64,000 nt of DNA from Apoda limacodes (Eukaryota > Arthropoda > Insecta > Lepidoptera > Limacodidae): positions 25,291,153 through 25,355,152 of the forward strand of contig OX291545.1 in the NCBI GenBank assembly GCA_946406115.1. Reading direction: 5' to 3'. Under the pieces are notes generated by a model. It had not been told where the DNA came from, made no database searches, and was given only the letters and a program-made list of their open reading frames with translations. This document shows positions 45,640 to 55,440 of the stretch, piece after piece; position 1 is the first letter of the stretch; each line of letters begins with the position of its first letter. Made by a program: the position numbers and the translations under genes.

Positions 45640-45845
45640 CGTGAAATGCTTAACCATGTTGTTGATACTTCAAGCACGAAGCGGTCCGTGATGCGTGCTT
45701 TACGCGCATGAATAAGAAATGAGCGCGAGCGCACGCTCGTGAGCGATAAATGGCCGCCATGCACGCGACGACCGCTCACACTGCCCTGGCTCGCTCACCC
45801 TAATTTATTGCCGCCCGCCCAAACCAACGGCTCACTATCATATTA
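45640..45845. promoter_or_regulatory. Paralogous non-coding element gamma, copy 2
   Basis: Partner of 37,230-37,440, described there. It differs mainly by small deletions (gctcgtgagcgataaatgg) and substitutions in the flank. It sits between alpha copy 3 and beta copy 2, giving the order alpha-gamma-beta. A third, partial copy is at 58,495. Confidence 0.65.
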
Positions 45846-46819
45846 CTGCTTCCTAGATCTACGGTGCTACTCTACGACATCTTGTTCGTAATTCAAAATT
45901 AATTACAGTTTAGTTCCTTGGTAAGCCCTTTACATAAGATAGAACGGCTGGTGAAATCGGTATTCAACTGCCGAATAAGATTTTTAGGGAAAGAAAAAAG
46001 TTACTAACAAATTCTATAAGTTCTATGCCAAAGAAATCGCAAAATCAAGATAAATAGAAAATTCTTTAAAAGAAAACGTATAACAGGCGAACTTTATATA
46101 TATATACTATATATATTAGAAGCATTTTTTTGCTGTTAACTTTCGATATGTGGAAAATAAAATAAAGGTAGATAGTAAAAATATAATTTTATTTTAAATA
46201 ATTATTTTATTTTATTTTTATTGTTTACAAATTTATAAATAGAAACCAAAAAAGAGTATGAAATAATAAAGAGACGACGAAAACAACTTTATTTGCGGTA
46301 TGCTCATTGGTCAACAATTTATTTAATATAAACTATGTATGCTAGATAATATACATTATATAATAGAGGATTCAATAGGAGTTAGAGTTATTAAATAAAT
46401 ATTATATTTATAAACCGAACCGCTGCGTCATCTATTCACGTATGTATGTATATATAACGTCACCGATTACTACTGGCTGGACACACTCATACAACAATGT
46501 GATTCCATTTTAGTTCTGCGTGACAAGTGGTGAGCCCATTTCCTCTGACACAACAGTGTATCTGGACTAAGCTTATTTTACAAAAGTGTCCCATAAGTCG
46601 TAAACCAGCATTACCTATATAGCGAAAAGCGGTAAAATAAAATAACGCAGACAGAATAATATGAGGTATATTATTATTCTTTGCCAATTCAAGACCAACT
46701 ATTAGTTCATTCGTGTATAATTACTTCATACTTAAAATATGAAAGAGATTATATATATAGAAATATGAAGAAAAATACATTTTTTTTCTCGAAACTATTT
46801 CGAATCTTACGAAGCGACG
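45846..46819. other. AT-rich non-coding stretch
   Basis: No gene. A TA-rich run (tatatatatactatatat) lies near 46,098. Nothing else recognised. Confidence 0.4.
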
Positions 46820-46995
46820 CCATGGGCATTGAGTAGCCCTTTATACTATAAATATTAAGCAATAAGACTCGTTTCCACAACAACAATCGTGGATAATTGG
46901 AAACAGTATACGGCTATTTAATTTACCTAGTTGCGCCGCTTGGCCCAATGGCTAAACAATTGGCGCTCGCCTAATTATATTTCCCCCAGTATAAG
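46820..46995. promoter_or_regulatory. Paralogous non-coding element beta, copy 2
   Basis: Aligns with 59,755-59,910: 'gcaataagactcgtttccac', 'ataattggaaac', 'tatacggctatttaatt', 'cctagttgcgccgcttgg', 'caatggctaaacaattgg' and 'cgctcgcctaattatattt'. It carries ATGGC plus AAACAATT and TAATTA cores. No TIR or tail. Confidence 0.6.
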
Positions 46996-47207
46996 GTATA
47001 GCGAGCGAGAGGAGGTGGGCGTAACACCACAAATTCATTTGTGCGGCGATCCTTGTCCACTTCCCTCTATGTAGATTATCATTGAAGAGTTAGCTCTTCC
47101 ATAGCAATAGCAACGACTAAACACATTAACCGAAGCGTTTACTTGAAAGCATTAATTATACACTTGACGTTGTGTTGCTTATAGCTTTGAACAAACTGAT
47201 TAAACTT

Positions 47208-47653
47208 TGTGCTTTGCCCGCGGCTCCGCCCGCCCTAAATTTGGTTATCGGTGTAGGATTTTTACGGCAACTCCTTGATTATACTAAAGGAGTATGTTAT
47301 AGCAAGCTATAGCTGCAGCTATGGTTCGTTCGTGGATTTCGGTTGTAGTTACTCCCGCGGGAACTTTTGAATTTCTCGGGATAAAAAGTAGCCTTTGTCC
47401 TTTTCAGTATCTTTAACTATCTCTGTGTGCAAAATTTCAGCTCATTTAAATGCTTCCAGTGCAGCAGGATTAAGTAACAAACGTTATAGTTATTCCCGCA
47501 GGAACTTTTGAATTTTCCGGGATGAAAAATAGCCTTTTCCGGGACTCAGGCAAATTTCATCTAAATCAGTTGAACGGTTCCCAATCCATCCAGTGGTTGA
47601 AGCGTGACAAGCAACCAAAAATCCAAACTTTCGCATTTATAATATTAATGGGA
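47208..47653 (-). mobile_element. Lep1-type Helitron, minus strand
   Basis: On the + strand it runs from 'gcccgcggctccgcccgcc' through 'ttactcccgcgggaac', 'gcaaaatttcagctc' and 'gtggttgaagcgtgac' to 'tttataatattaatggga' (complement of the TCCC...AATATTATAAA start) followed by T at 47,654. Two similar halves around 47,340 and 47,490 (tattcccgcaggaacttttg) show internal duplication. Non-coding. Confidence 0.75.
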
Positions 47654-47678
47654 TAGCTGGTAATTAATGAATTTTGCT

Positions 47679-48200
47679 AGCGGCCGCCCTGCCCTAAATT
47701 TGGTTATCGGCGTGGAACTCCTTTATTTAATCTCAGTATTGATACTGTGATTTACTCCTTAATTACCCCGCGCTATATTCGATTATCGGCGACTGTGATT
47801 TACTCCTTAATTACCCCGCGCTATATTCGGTTATCGGCGACTGTGATTTACTCCTTAATTACCCCGCGCTATATTCGATTATCGGCGACTGTGATTTACT
47901 CCTTAATTACCCCGCGCTATATTCGGTTATCGGCGACTGTGATTTACTCCTTAATTACACTGATGAAGTTTGCTATATCAAGCTTAGCTACAGCTATAGT
48001 TCGTTTAAGCTCGGTTATAGTTATTCCCGCGGGAATTTCGAGATAAAAAGTAGCCTATATGCTATTCCAGGACCTAAACTAAATGTATGCCAAGTTTCAT
48101 CCCGATCCGTCCAGTGGTTGAAGAGTGAAGAAGTAACAAACATACACACATTCACACAGTCACACACTCACAAACTTTCGCCTTTATAATATTAATGGGA
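47679..48200 (-). mobile_element. Helitron with an internal 48-bp minisatellite
   Basis: Starts 26 bases after the previous Helitron, with complement of the 3' end CTAG at 47,679-47,682, and ends 'ataatattaatggga' at 48,200 followed by T. It shares the family ends with 47,208-47,653. The interior contains the tandem array listed separately. Non-coding. Confidence 0.75.
47737..47960. repeat. 48-bp tandem repeat array inside the Helitron
   Basis: About four complete units plus partial units of 48 bases, each containing 'ctgtgatttactcc', 'ttaattaccccgcgc' and 'tatattcggttatcggcga'. Units alternate between 'cgattatc' and 'cggttatc', which suggests duplication of a two-unit block. Because 48 is divisible by 3 the array is open in frame and gives a spurious repetitive peptide. 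Confidence 0.85.
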
Positions 48201-48654
48201 TAAGATGAAGATGGACTTTGCAGTGGGCGATTACAAGCAGGAACGTTTAGGGGAAATAACTCATTTATAAACAAACAACATGAATGGACAACATATAAAA
48301 AATTATACACATATATTTTTACCGTTAATATATTTTTTTTTTCTAGAATGTTATTAAGTACATATTTTTATATCAGGTATGACTATCTATGTACCAATCT
48401 TTGTAGCTGTAGTCTTAATTAGTTTCTGAACAAAATGGCTGCGACGTAAGGACGGACGGACAGATTCCATGTTGGACTATGGAACCCTAAATATATGTCT
48501 GCGTTTTAGGTATTGTGTACAACTTCATAAATAGATGAAAACTGATATTATATTAAAGTATACCTCTCAACGCCAGAAGAGAGCTACAAATTGATCTTGT
48601 TGCCGTCATTATTCGAAATCGTGATAACTAAGGTGTGTCTGACTGAACATATTA
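48201..48654. other. Non-coding, minor repeat scrap
   Basis: 'aaggacggacggacagattc' and 'actatggaaccctaaa' near 48,450-48,490 are a scrap of the 'ggttccgtacc' repeat. No gene. Confidence 0.4.
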
Positions 48655-48915
48655 TCTCTCTATACATATAAAATGCTTTGTCCTGAATGACTGACGGATC
48701 AACGCACACGTAGGTCTCTGAGGATGAAAAAAAGGGTCAAGTGCGAGTCGGACAGGGTCAAGTACGAGCCAGACTCGCGCAATAAGGGTAAACCGATTGT
48801 AATGAAATTTTGATAAATTGTTATGAACCCCGGGCAGGTTTCTGAATTAGTACAACCCTTTCACAATAGGTTGGTGCAGCAGTTGTTTAAGAAAAGAAAC
48901 AACGTTTGCCGGGTA
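48655..48915 (+). mobile_element. Helitron, sister of 10,070-10,615, truncated 3' end
   Basis: Starts TC after A (48,654/48,655), has 'catataaaatgctttgtcc', 'gggtcaagtgcgagtcgg', 'accgattgtaatgaaattt' and 'cacaataggttggtgcagc', and ends at 'tttgccggg' without CTAG. It carries one unit of the internal repeat where the sister has three. Confidence 0.7.
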
Positions 48916-49194
48916 TTTATACAATTATGTACTATCATTCTGTATTAAGGAGAAAATTACTGACGAAAGGCTATTTAGAAGCCTAAGACCGAAAAGGCTG
49001 AGGGCTTTGATGGCTCGAATTTGTAATTTCCGTGCCGCCCGTGTTTCATCACATTTACTAGTAAATAAATGAAAATATGTGGAGAATCAATAAACTCACC
49101 AAAACCAAATTGAAATGTCGAGAGCATAAGTAGAGAAAAAAATACCACCGCTAGATAGTGGCATCTAAAGAATTTATGAATTAAAAAGTTATGG

Positions 49195-49435
49195 CTAAAG
49201 TTAAAACGTGCAATTGCTTGCTTGTAGCATAATTCATATTTCGAACAGACAGCTTTTATATATATACTCCATAGAATAGGCGCGTCATTACCACCCGTAC
49301 CTGTCCTATGAACGCGCGCTTTTGTGAAAAGTAAAATTTACAAAGAAAATGCCCGTGAGTGTAATTAAGGTCTTAGCACCCGCTTTACCTGCAAGTAATG
49401 ACACTGTTTACGATAAAGTGTGATAAAACAGCAAA
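49195..49435 (-). promoter_or_regulatory. Paralogous non-coding element delta, copy 2 (inverted)
   Basis: Reverse complement of 19,765-20,005 over about 230 bases; matching words are listed there. On the + strand the best part reads 'gaacagacagctttta' then 'gaataggcgcgtcattacc'. The two copies are 29 kb apart in opposite orientation, one upstream and one downstream of the exon. Confidence 0.6.
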
Positions 49436-49559
49436 ATTTAACTGCTTTAACTAGTTTTAGCATTTAAATTTATCAAAAATTATGATTATGAAACTTGACC
49501 ACTGAGTGATTTATTCAATTAACAAATACTATAGACTACAGACTACATGTTTAAATATA

Positions 49560-49960
49560 TATAGGACAATCATTTATTTCCCCCGACTTCGACCGCATAG
49601 GCTTTCGGATAAAAAAGAAAGCTTATAGGTTTTACCTTCAAAAAAAACGGAATTCTTTTATAAAATTTCATGTCCTATTTTCCCCTTGAGGGGTAAATAT
49701 TCCAAAAACGGTGAAATGTATCAATTTTTGTTTTCAACTCCAAGGCCTAATACCAATTTTTATGCATTTAACTTTAAAGGGTGAAGAAAAAATTAAGGAA
49801 TTCCGTACAAACTTCCAACCCTTATTTTGCCCAGGGTATGAATTTTGCAAGTAATCGCCTACATTATCTAGAACAACAATAACTAACAATTTCAAATCAA
49901 TTAGCAAGAAATAAATAACAAACAAACAAACATACAAACCCTTCCTTTCTAAATCATCAG
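49560..49960. repeat. Unclassified lepidopteran repeat
   Basis: Phrases such as 'cccccgacttcgaccgcat', 'aaatttcatgtcctatttt' and 'ccccttgaggggtaaat' have the vocabulary of common lepidopteran interspersed repeats, with a short direct repeat aacaaacaaacaaac at the end. Edges uncertain. Confidence 0.35.
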
Positions 49961-50084
49961 TAAGATGTTAATGCTTTCTTCCGTTCCTTTTTAAAATACT
50001 AGGATTTACTTAACGATTGTAAAAATCTAATGGGTCCCAACGAGAGCGCTCACAATGTTTGTTGTTATTTCTTTAATGAAAGCT

Positions 50085-50250
50085 CCTCATTAATTTGGCA
50101 CCCCTTGAGATTCAGGGCTGAAGAGACAAACCCTTGACCTGCTTGTTAAGAACTCGCGACACGATGTCTTGCGGATTGAAACAGCAACGCCTTATGATAC
50201 ATAATTAATGACTCTCATTCTTTCCCTTCATTACGCCCTCTACCAAAACC
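50085..50250 (-). promoter_or_regulatory. Paralogous non-coding element epsilon, copy 1
   Basis: Its reverse complement aligns with 52,615-52,785: 'gtaatg', 'atgagagtcattaattatg', 'tatcataaggcgttgctg' with 'tttca', 'aggtcaaggg', 'gaatctcaagggg' and 'aaattaatgaggagc'. It contains several TAAT cores. No terminal repeats or tail. Confidence 0.55.
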
Positions 50251-50399
50251 ATACAGTATATATAATAAATATACGGTAAAAATACAGTATTACATATACA
50301 GTTAAAATACAGTACATATATAAACATGACAACTTTTGGAATCGAATGTTACGCGCAGGTCTTATAATTTAATCAATTTAGCATTTAAAGAGTAGGTAA

Positions 50400-50890
50400 G
50401 TTAATATATTCAGTTCCTAATTTTCAGGATGCCGTAGCCAAATGACGAATACGGGACTCTAGTAATTCGTCATCCGTGCATCCGTCCGTATATAACAGTT
50501 TTTTAATTTTGCCGTCCCTGCATCAATTCTAATGAAAGAAAGGTGCCACACGTGAACCGTGGTACAGATCTGCAGTCCAGTAGTAAAAAAAAATAAGGGT
50601 AAAATAGCTCGAAGATTAGTACCGTGTGAACTCCTATTAGGGATAAATGAAGACCCTATATCCTTCTTCATCCTTCCATATAATATACCCGTGCTAAAAA
50701 TCAAGTTAATAGGAGGCGTGAAGAAATGGAAACTCTATATCTGAGTAAAAAGTGATGAAAGAAATAATGAGAGAAAAAGAAAATGTCATTCTCGTGCCCA
50801 TATACTATTTCTGTGTGAAAGATCTCATCGATCCGTTGTAGGACAACCTAACAAACACACTGTCATATAATTATATTAGTAGTGCTTTTA
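50400..50890. repeat. Degenerate repeat fragments
   Basis: 'ggatgccgtagcc' with 'acgggactctagtaattcg' and 'atccgtgcatccgtccg' recall a decayed 'ggttccgtacc' repeat. Near 50,810 'gtgtgaaagatctcatcg' is followed by 'cctaacaaacacactg', another scrap. No gene. Confidence 0.35.
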
Positions 50891-51469
50891 ATAACTCTCA
50901 AAAACAAACGTCGCATAGACTTTTTTTGCAAAATGACGGCGGCTGCAGGGCACCGCAGTAACAAGGGTATGATTCACGAATAGATACGTACAAGTACTTC
51001 TGTTATAATAGTTTAGAATTCACATCATCAGCTCAAACACTTTTATCCAAGTTTACAAATAAGGTTATATTTATACAAATTACGGTACATAAATACAATG
51101 TATGTACATATAATAGCATAGTAGGTACAATACTGTTGAGACCATGCTTTTCTGTATGAGTAGAGTTTGAAGGACGAACCGTGCTTGAGTTGAGTCCGTC
51201 AATAATACGAATCCACCACAGCCGTGACTTGTATAGAGCCTAACTCACAAACGCAAATCAAGAAACAGAAATTTTATCACAGGATTAAATTGAAAATAAG
51301 AAGTTGAAAATCGTGCTTTTATTTTTACAACGCTTGTAAAAGTTTCACATGTTTGTTTATTTGGGTCAAATCTTGCAATTGTAATGTAGATCACTTCCCC
51401 ACTAGCTTAGAATGATCAAAATTTTAGGAAAGCTCAGAACTGGGAACAATACTATAATCACGACTAAAA
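50891..51469. other. Non-coding stretch
   Basis: No gene or repeat recognised. A short GC-richer patch (aatgacggcggctgcagggc) is at about 50,930. Confidence 0.4.
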
Positions 51470-51580
51470 AGTATACAATAATAAACATTTAAAAACCATG
51501 CATATAAAAATGGAACTAAAAAGTAGACGATAAGCCCCCATAGCGTGGGTACTTTTTAACTATCATACAGCCATACAATT
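51470..51580 (+). repeat. Interspersed repeat family zeta, copy 2
   Basis: Same word order as 8,480-8,605 (catttaaaaaccatgc, tataaaaatgg, agcgtgggtac, ctatcatacagcc, atacaa). Diverged; no coding. Confidence 0.55.
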
Positions 51581-52614
51581 GAGACCTTGAGTTTCGATTT
51601 AAAGAAAATATATCATAAATGCCATATCTATAACTACATATATTTCCTAGACACAATTCCAATCGTTCTTCAAATAGTTATAAGTAACATGTGACAGAGA
51701 ATCTCCGAAATAAGAGCTAGTCAGATTCCTACGTTCCTTTTTTTATTATAATTACGTTCAAAAGACGAAAAGCTTTATTTCTGCTACTAGCTACTAGCTT
51801 AGGAAACAATTTTTAACAAAATTATAGTCACATGTAACTTGACTTCTAATGCTTCCAGGGACCACCTAGATGGTGAAAAAGGAGATGAATATTTGCATAA
51901 AAATTCCGATATTTTTGTAGGAAAAACCATAAACAGTTAAAAGCTATATTTTTCTTTTAAAAGCCCCCGTGGACGAAGATGCGAAAATAAGCTAGTAATA
52001 AATAACCAAACGATATATAGAGGTGCGTGTAATTTTGTTTGATTCTCTAAACATCTAGTTTTTAACGAGAAGAGAATTATAAGAAAACAGATTATATTTG
52101 TTAGATTTTTAGCAACACGAGTTTAATTACCAAAAAAAATTGTTTTACATTAAACAAATGATGAACGATGTATAATGATATAAGTTAAAAAAAAAACAAT
52201 TTTCGGTGTATTTGATATAAATGATTCCGGGTACATGGAAATTCCCGGGAATGAAAATAAAGTAATCCAGATTCCGTTTCATACCTAAATCATTATGTTT
52301 TGTGTTGGTTCTATTGGTAAAAAACGTCGATCTTAGAAAAAAATTGCAAGGTATTTTAAGAATTTTATGTCTATTTCGTTGTCATGAAGAGTTTTAAAGA
52401 ACGAGTCACACGCTCAGGGAAGAGGGGGCAGTCATGCAAAGTGTGACAAAGGGAAATTTTTTATACTAAAATTGGGAAAAAAGCGTGACAAGGTGGCCTG
52501 GGGAGGTCTAAAATTACAGAAATTTGTGTGATGTATTAAATGGATGGTCCCTAAACGAAACGAAATGAAGTTTGATTTTTGAAATATTGGTGCCGGATTT
52601 TCTGTTAATTGTAC
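51581..52614. other. Non-coding with repeat scraps
   Basis: 51,850-52,000 (accacctagatgg ... gtggacgaagatgcg ... aagctagtaata) looks like the degraded 3' end of a Helitron-like repeat. 52,385-52,560 (gtcatgcaaagtgtgac, aagcgtgacaaggtgg, gatggtccct) is a common lepidopteran repeat remnant. No gene. Confidence 0.4.
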
Positions 52615-52785
52615 CTACAATTCACAGGGCAGAGAGAGTAAAATTTGTTACGCAGTAATGAGAGTCGTTAATTATGTATCGCAAGACGTTGCTGTTTCAG
52701 TACCTACACGAGAAGGTCAAGGAAACTGCTTAGTCGTGAGATTCAAGGGTTGTGAAATTAATGATGCGCTTTTATTTATAGAGAA
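52615..52785 (+). promoter_or_regulatory. Paralogous non-coding element epsilon, copy 2
   Basis: Inverted partner of 50,085-50,250. The clearest shared core is 'taatgagagtcgttaatt' followed by 'atgtatcgcaagacg' and 'ttgctgtttca', then 'aaggtcaagg', 'gagattcaaggg' and 'aaattaatgatgcgc'. The pair is 2.5 kb apart and could form a loop. Confidence 0.55.
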
Positions 52786-53139
52786 ATTGTAACATAATTG
52801 CGTTCTCTCGAGCCGAGAGCCAAAGTAATAAACATTATAAATTTTTTAATAGGGTACTACCACAATAGAGTATTCTATTTGTGAAATTTTAATAAAATTT
52901 ACATGGTAGGTATAGCTTACATTATGTATTAGCTAGCTGTCCAAGCAGACTCTATAGTGCCCTTTCCATTGCTGTCATCGCTCACCCTCGCCATTACTTC
53001 GTTTTCGCTTATGGTTTTGCAATCGATGACATTTACCCAAATAAGAAAAAAAAAAAACTTTTGTGAAAGTTCGTTTTTTTTCTATCTTTTTTAGTTATTC
53101 TGCTATACAAAGAAGTTGTTTTGATTTTATTGTTAAGGC
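52786..53139. other. AT-rich non-coding stretch
   Basis: No gene or repeat recognised. Confidence 0.4.
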
Positions 53140-54000
53140 ATCCGTTCCACCTTATGATAAGCTGTCATTGTGACTATGGACGCTTGCCACACCAGTATCA
53201 CTCACACGTTGCCGACCCTTGAAGAACCCATACTGTAGTCCTTAGAGAAAAACTTGGCAGGGAGCTCATTCCACAACCACGGCGTAATCGACCATTTTGG
53301 TTCTAAAGTATGAGAATGAGTTCCCTGGCGATAGCGAGCGGTGCGATGGTAGAAAGAAGCTGTGGGCGTCATTTCAAATAATTCCTCAGAAAATATCCCA
53401 TTGTACAAGCAGTAGGCAGGCAAAGTCTCTCCTCTCTCGACAATTCTCACAGCCCGTCGTTGAACCGAGTCAAAACGGCCAAGCTGGTATTCGGGTGCAC
53501 CCGCCCAGAGATGGCAGCAGTACTCCATATGGGGTCTGACTTGCGACTTGTAAACCTTTGCCCCGAAATGAAGTATTTAAAGCCCTGTTAAGTACTCTAA
53601 GTTTTTTAGACGCTAGCTTCACCTTGTGTCTTGCAAATGATGTCGGAATTGAACATCGCTGGAGATGCCAACATCAAGACTTCCAATGCTCTTGGAAATA
53701 GTGAGTGGTGTGTTCTGGAATTGTCGGACCTTAGTTAATGGGGTGTTCTAAGCGGTGAACGCGTAGACTTGTGTTTTCATAGGGTTGAATCGGAACAAGT
53801 TTTCCCGTCGCCAGTCAGAGACCTTGGACGGAGTGGTTTCAATTTGAGACACAAGTTCTCTGTGCTTTACCTCCACGACGGAACGAGTGATGTTAGCACG
53901 GCTCGGGTACCAATCGTCTCCAGTACTGTCATCTGCATAGCAATGTATGTTGTTGATGGACAACATGTCATTAATATGCTGTAGAATTAGTAGAAACAGC
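53140..54000 (-). pseudogene. Jockey/CR1-like LINE, RT palm to 3' end
   Basis: Minus-strand frames give, in order, 'SINNIHCYADDSTGD' with the YADD catalytic box at about 53,928-53,939, 'SQIETTPSKVSDWRREN', 'FNPMKTQVYAF', then (frame 53,528-53,202) 'MEYCCHLWAGAPEYQLG', 'FDSVQRRAVRIVE', 'YNGIFSEELFEM', 'HTLEPKWS' and 'YSMGSSRVGNV'. This is the C-terminal RT half of a non-LTR element with frameshifts near 53,600-53,750. Homologous to 33,870-34,533. Inactive. Confidence 0.85.
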
Positions 54001-54289
54001 GTAGAGTTCTAACGTGTGCTTCCTTCATTCTTAATTTCTGTGAAGGAGTTACAAATACACTTATCCACAAACGTTCTCATTTATTTGTAGCCTATTTGGT
54101 TTGTCGAACCATGCTTATATTGGAATAAATAATTGTTTATTCGTATGGTATATAATAATCGATATTTCTGCTTGCTGTGTTATTTTAAAAAAAAGTTCTC
54201 ATGGTTTGTGCCTTCTAGTACCTTCTTAATAAATTTCGCTAAATCGTGAAGAATTCTTTAAGCAACCTCACAATTATTTTAAATTCATA

Positions 54290-54870
54290 CTTTTGGAGTT
54301 GGTAAGGGGTGTTTTCTGGAATTGTCGGACCTTAGTAAATGGAGGTTTCTTAGCAGTGATCGCGCAGACTTGTGTTTTCATAGGGTTGAATCGGAACAAA
54401 TTTTCCCGTCGCCAGTCAGAGACCTTGGACGGAGTGGTTTTGATTTGAGACGCAAGCGCCCGCGCTTTTCCTCGACAACGGTACGAGGGATGAATGCACG
54501 GCCTGTGTAATAAGGATCTCCAGTACTGTCATCTGCATAGCAATGTATGTTGTTGATAGACAACATGTCATTGATATGCAGTGAAAACAGCGTAGGAGAC
54601 AGCACAGAGTCTTGTCCCACCAGCATTAATGTGCGTGCTATTAGAGCAACTACGGCTCGTATGCGTAAGCCGGACAAAAAGCTAGCCACCCATTTGCACA
54701 CACCCTTGGGCATTCCATAGGATATCAACTTTCTCTGTCTACATGCCAATGCCTCCCCCTGACTCTTAATGGCTAGTGCCCATCGGTGTGTGAAATACAA
54801 GTACTAGAAGGTCACCAGTAGAGCGATCGTGGCGAAAGTCAAAATCTTTGTGACATTGTAGCGACACGAC
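54290..54870 (-). pseudogene. Second Jockey/CR1-like LINE copy, RT palm
   Basis: Frame 54,800-54,378 encodes 'WVASFLSGLRIRAVV', 'GQDSVLSPTLFSLHINDML', 'SINNIHCYADDSTGD' (YADD at about 54,528-54,539) and 'SLTGDGKICSDS'. Upstream codons to about 54,870 continue in another frame. It overlaps the region covered by the copy at 53,740-54,000, so the two are separate insertions, or parts of a tandem duplication, divided by about 290 unrelated bases. Inactive. Confidence 0.85.
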
Positions 54871-54989
54871 TTGAAGATTGGAACTGCAACGCTTTACAAT
54901 AAATATCTCATTACTTCTGTGTACTTTGCTGCCGTAATATAAAGTAGACTGAATAATGATAAAAAAATCTAACAAATAACAACAATTTT

Positions 54990-55440
54990 GGACAAACCAC
55001 TCAGCGCTGTCAGGTCCCAAACTAAGCAAAGCTTTTAATATGAATACTAGAAAACGGATACATATACATACACACATCAAAAGAAGTTTGCATTCACTTA
55101 GAAAAACTGAAATTATACTTTTTACGCAATTTTTTTTTCAATTTTATTTTTAAGCATTTGTTCTTTGTTTGAAAATATGTCATTAAAACCAGAAAATCCT
55201 AAAACTTCTTTTGTTTTTGGTATGGTACGTGTTTAAATAAGATAACATTGTTAAAGGACTTTTTTTATATATCATTACCATAAAATATCGTAACAACTTT
55301 TTGTGTATATATAAATATAGGTACTGTTTTGTTTGTGAATACATACATATTACCTACACATAGAAAACACCCAGATTTAAAACAAACACAAAATATAATT
55401 TTTTTATCCTGTGCCGGAAATCGAACCCTTCAGTTTATTT
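54990..55440 (-). repeat. tRNA-derived SINE (family B) split by an insertion
   Basis: The first half (54,990-55,075: 'ttttggacaaaccactcagc', 'caggtcccaaactaagc') and second half (about 55,315-55,440: 'acatacatattacc', 'cacccagatttaaaac', 'gccggaaatcgaaccc') together make one family B copy. The roughly 240 AT-rich bases in between are foreign to the family and unassigned. Confidence 0.6.

Noticed and set aside
47737..47960. CRISPR-like appearance of regularly spaced repeats
   Set aside because: The units are contiguous 48-bp copies without unique spacers, in a eukaryotic transposon.
47747..48046. 99-codon frame with a 16-residue repeat (IYSLITPRYIRLSATV)
   Set aside because: Product of the 48-bp minisatellite inside a Helitron; the period is a multiple of 3, so the frame stays open by arithmetic.
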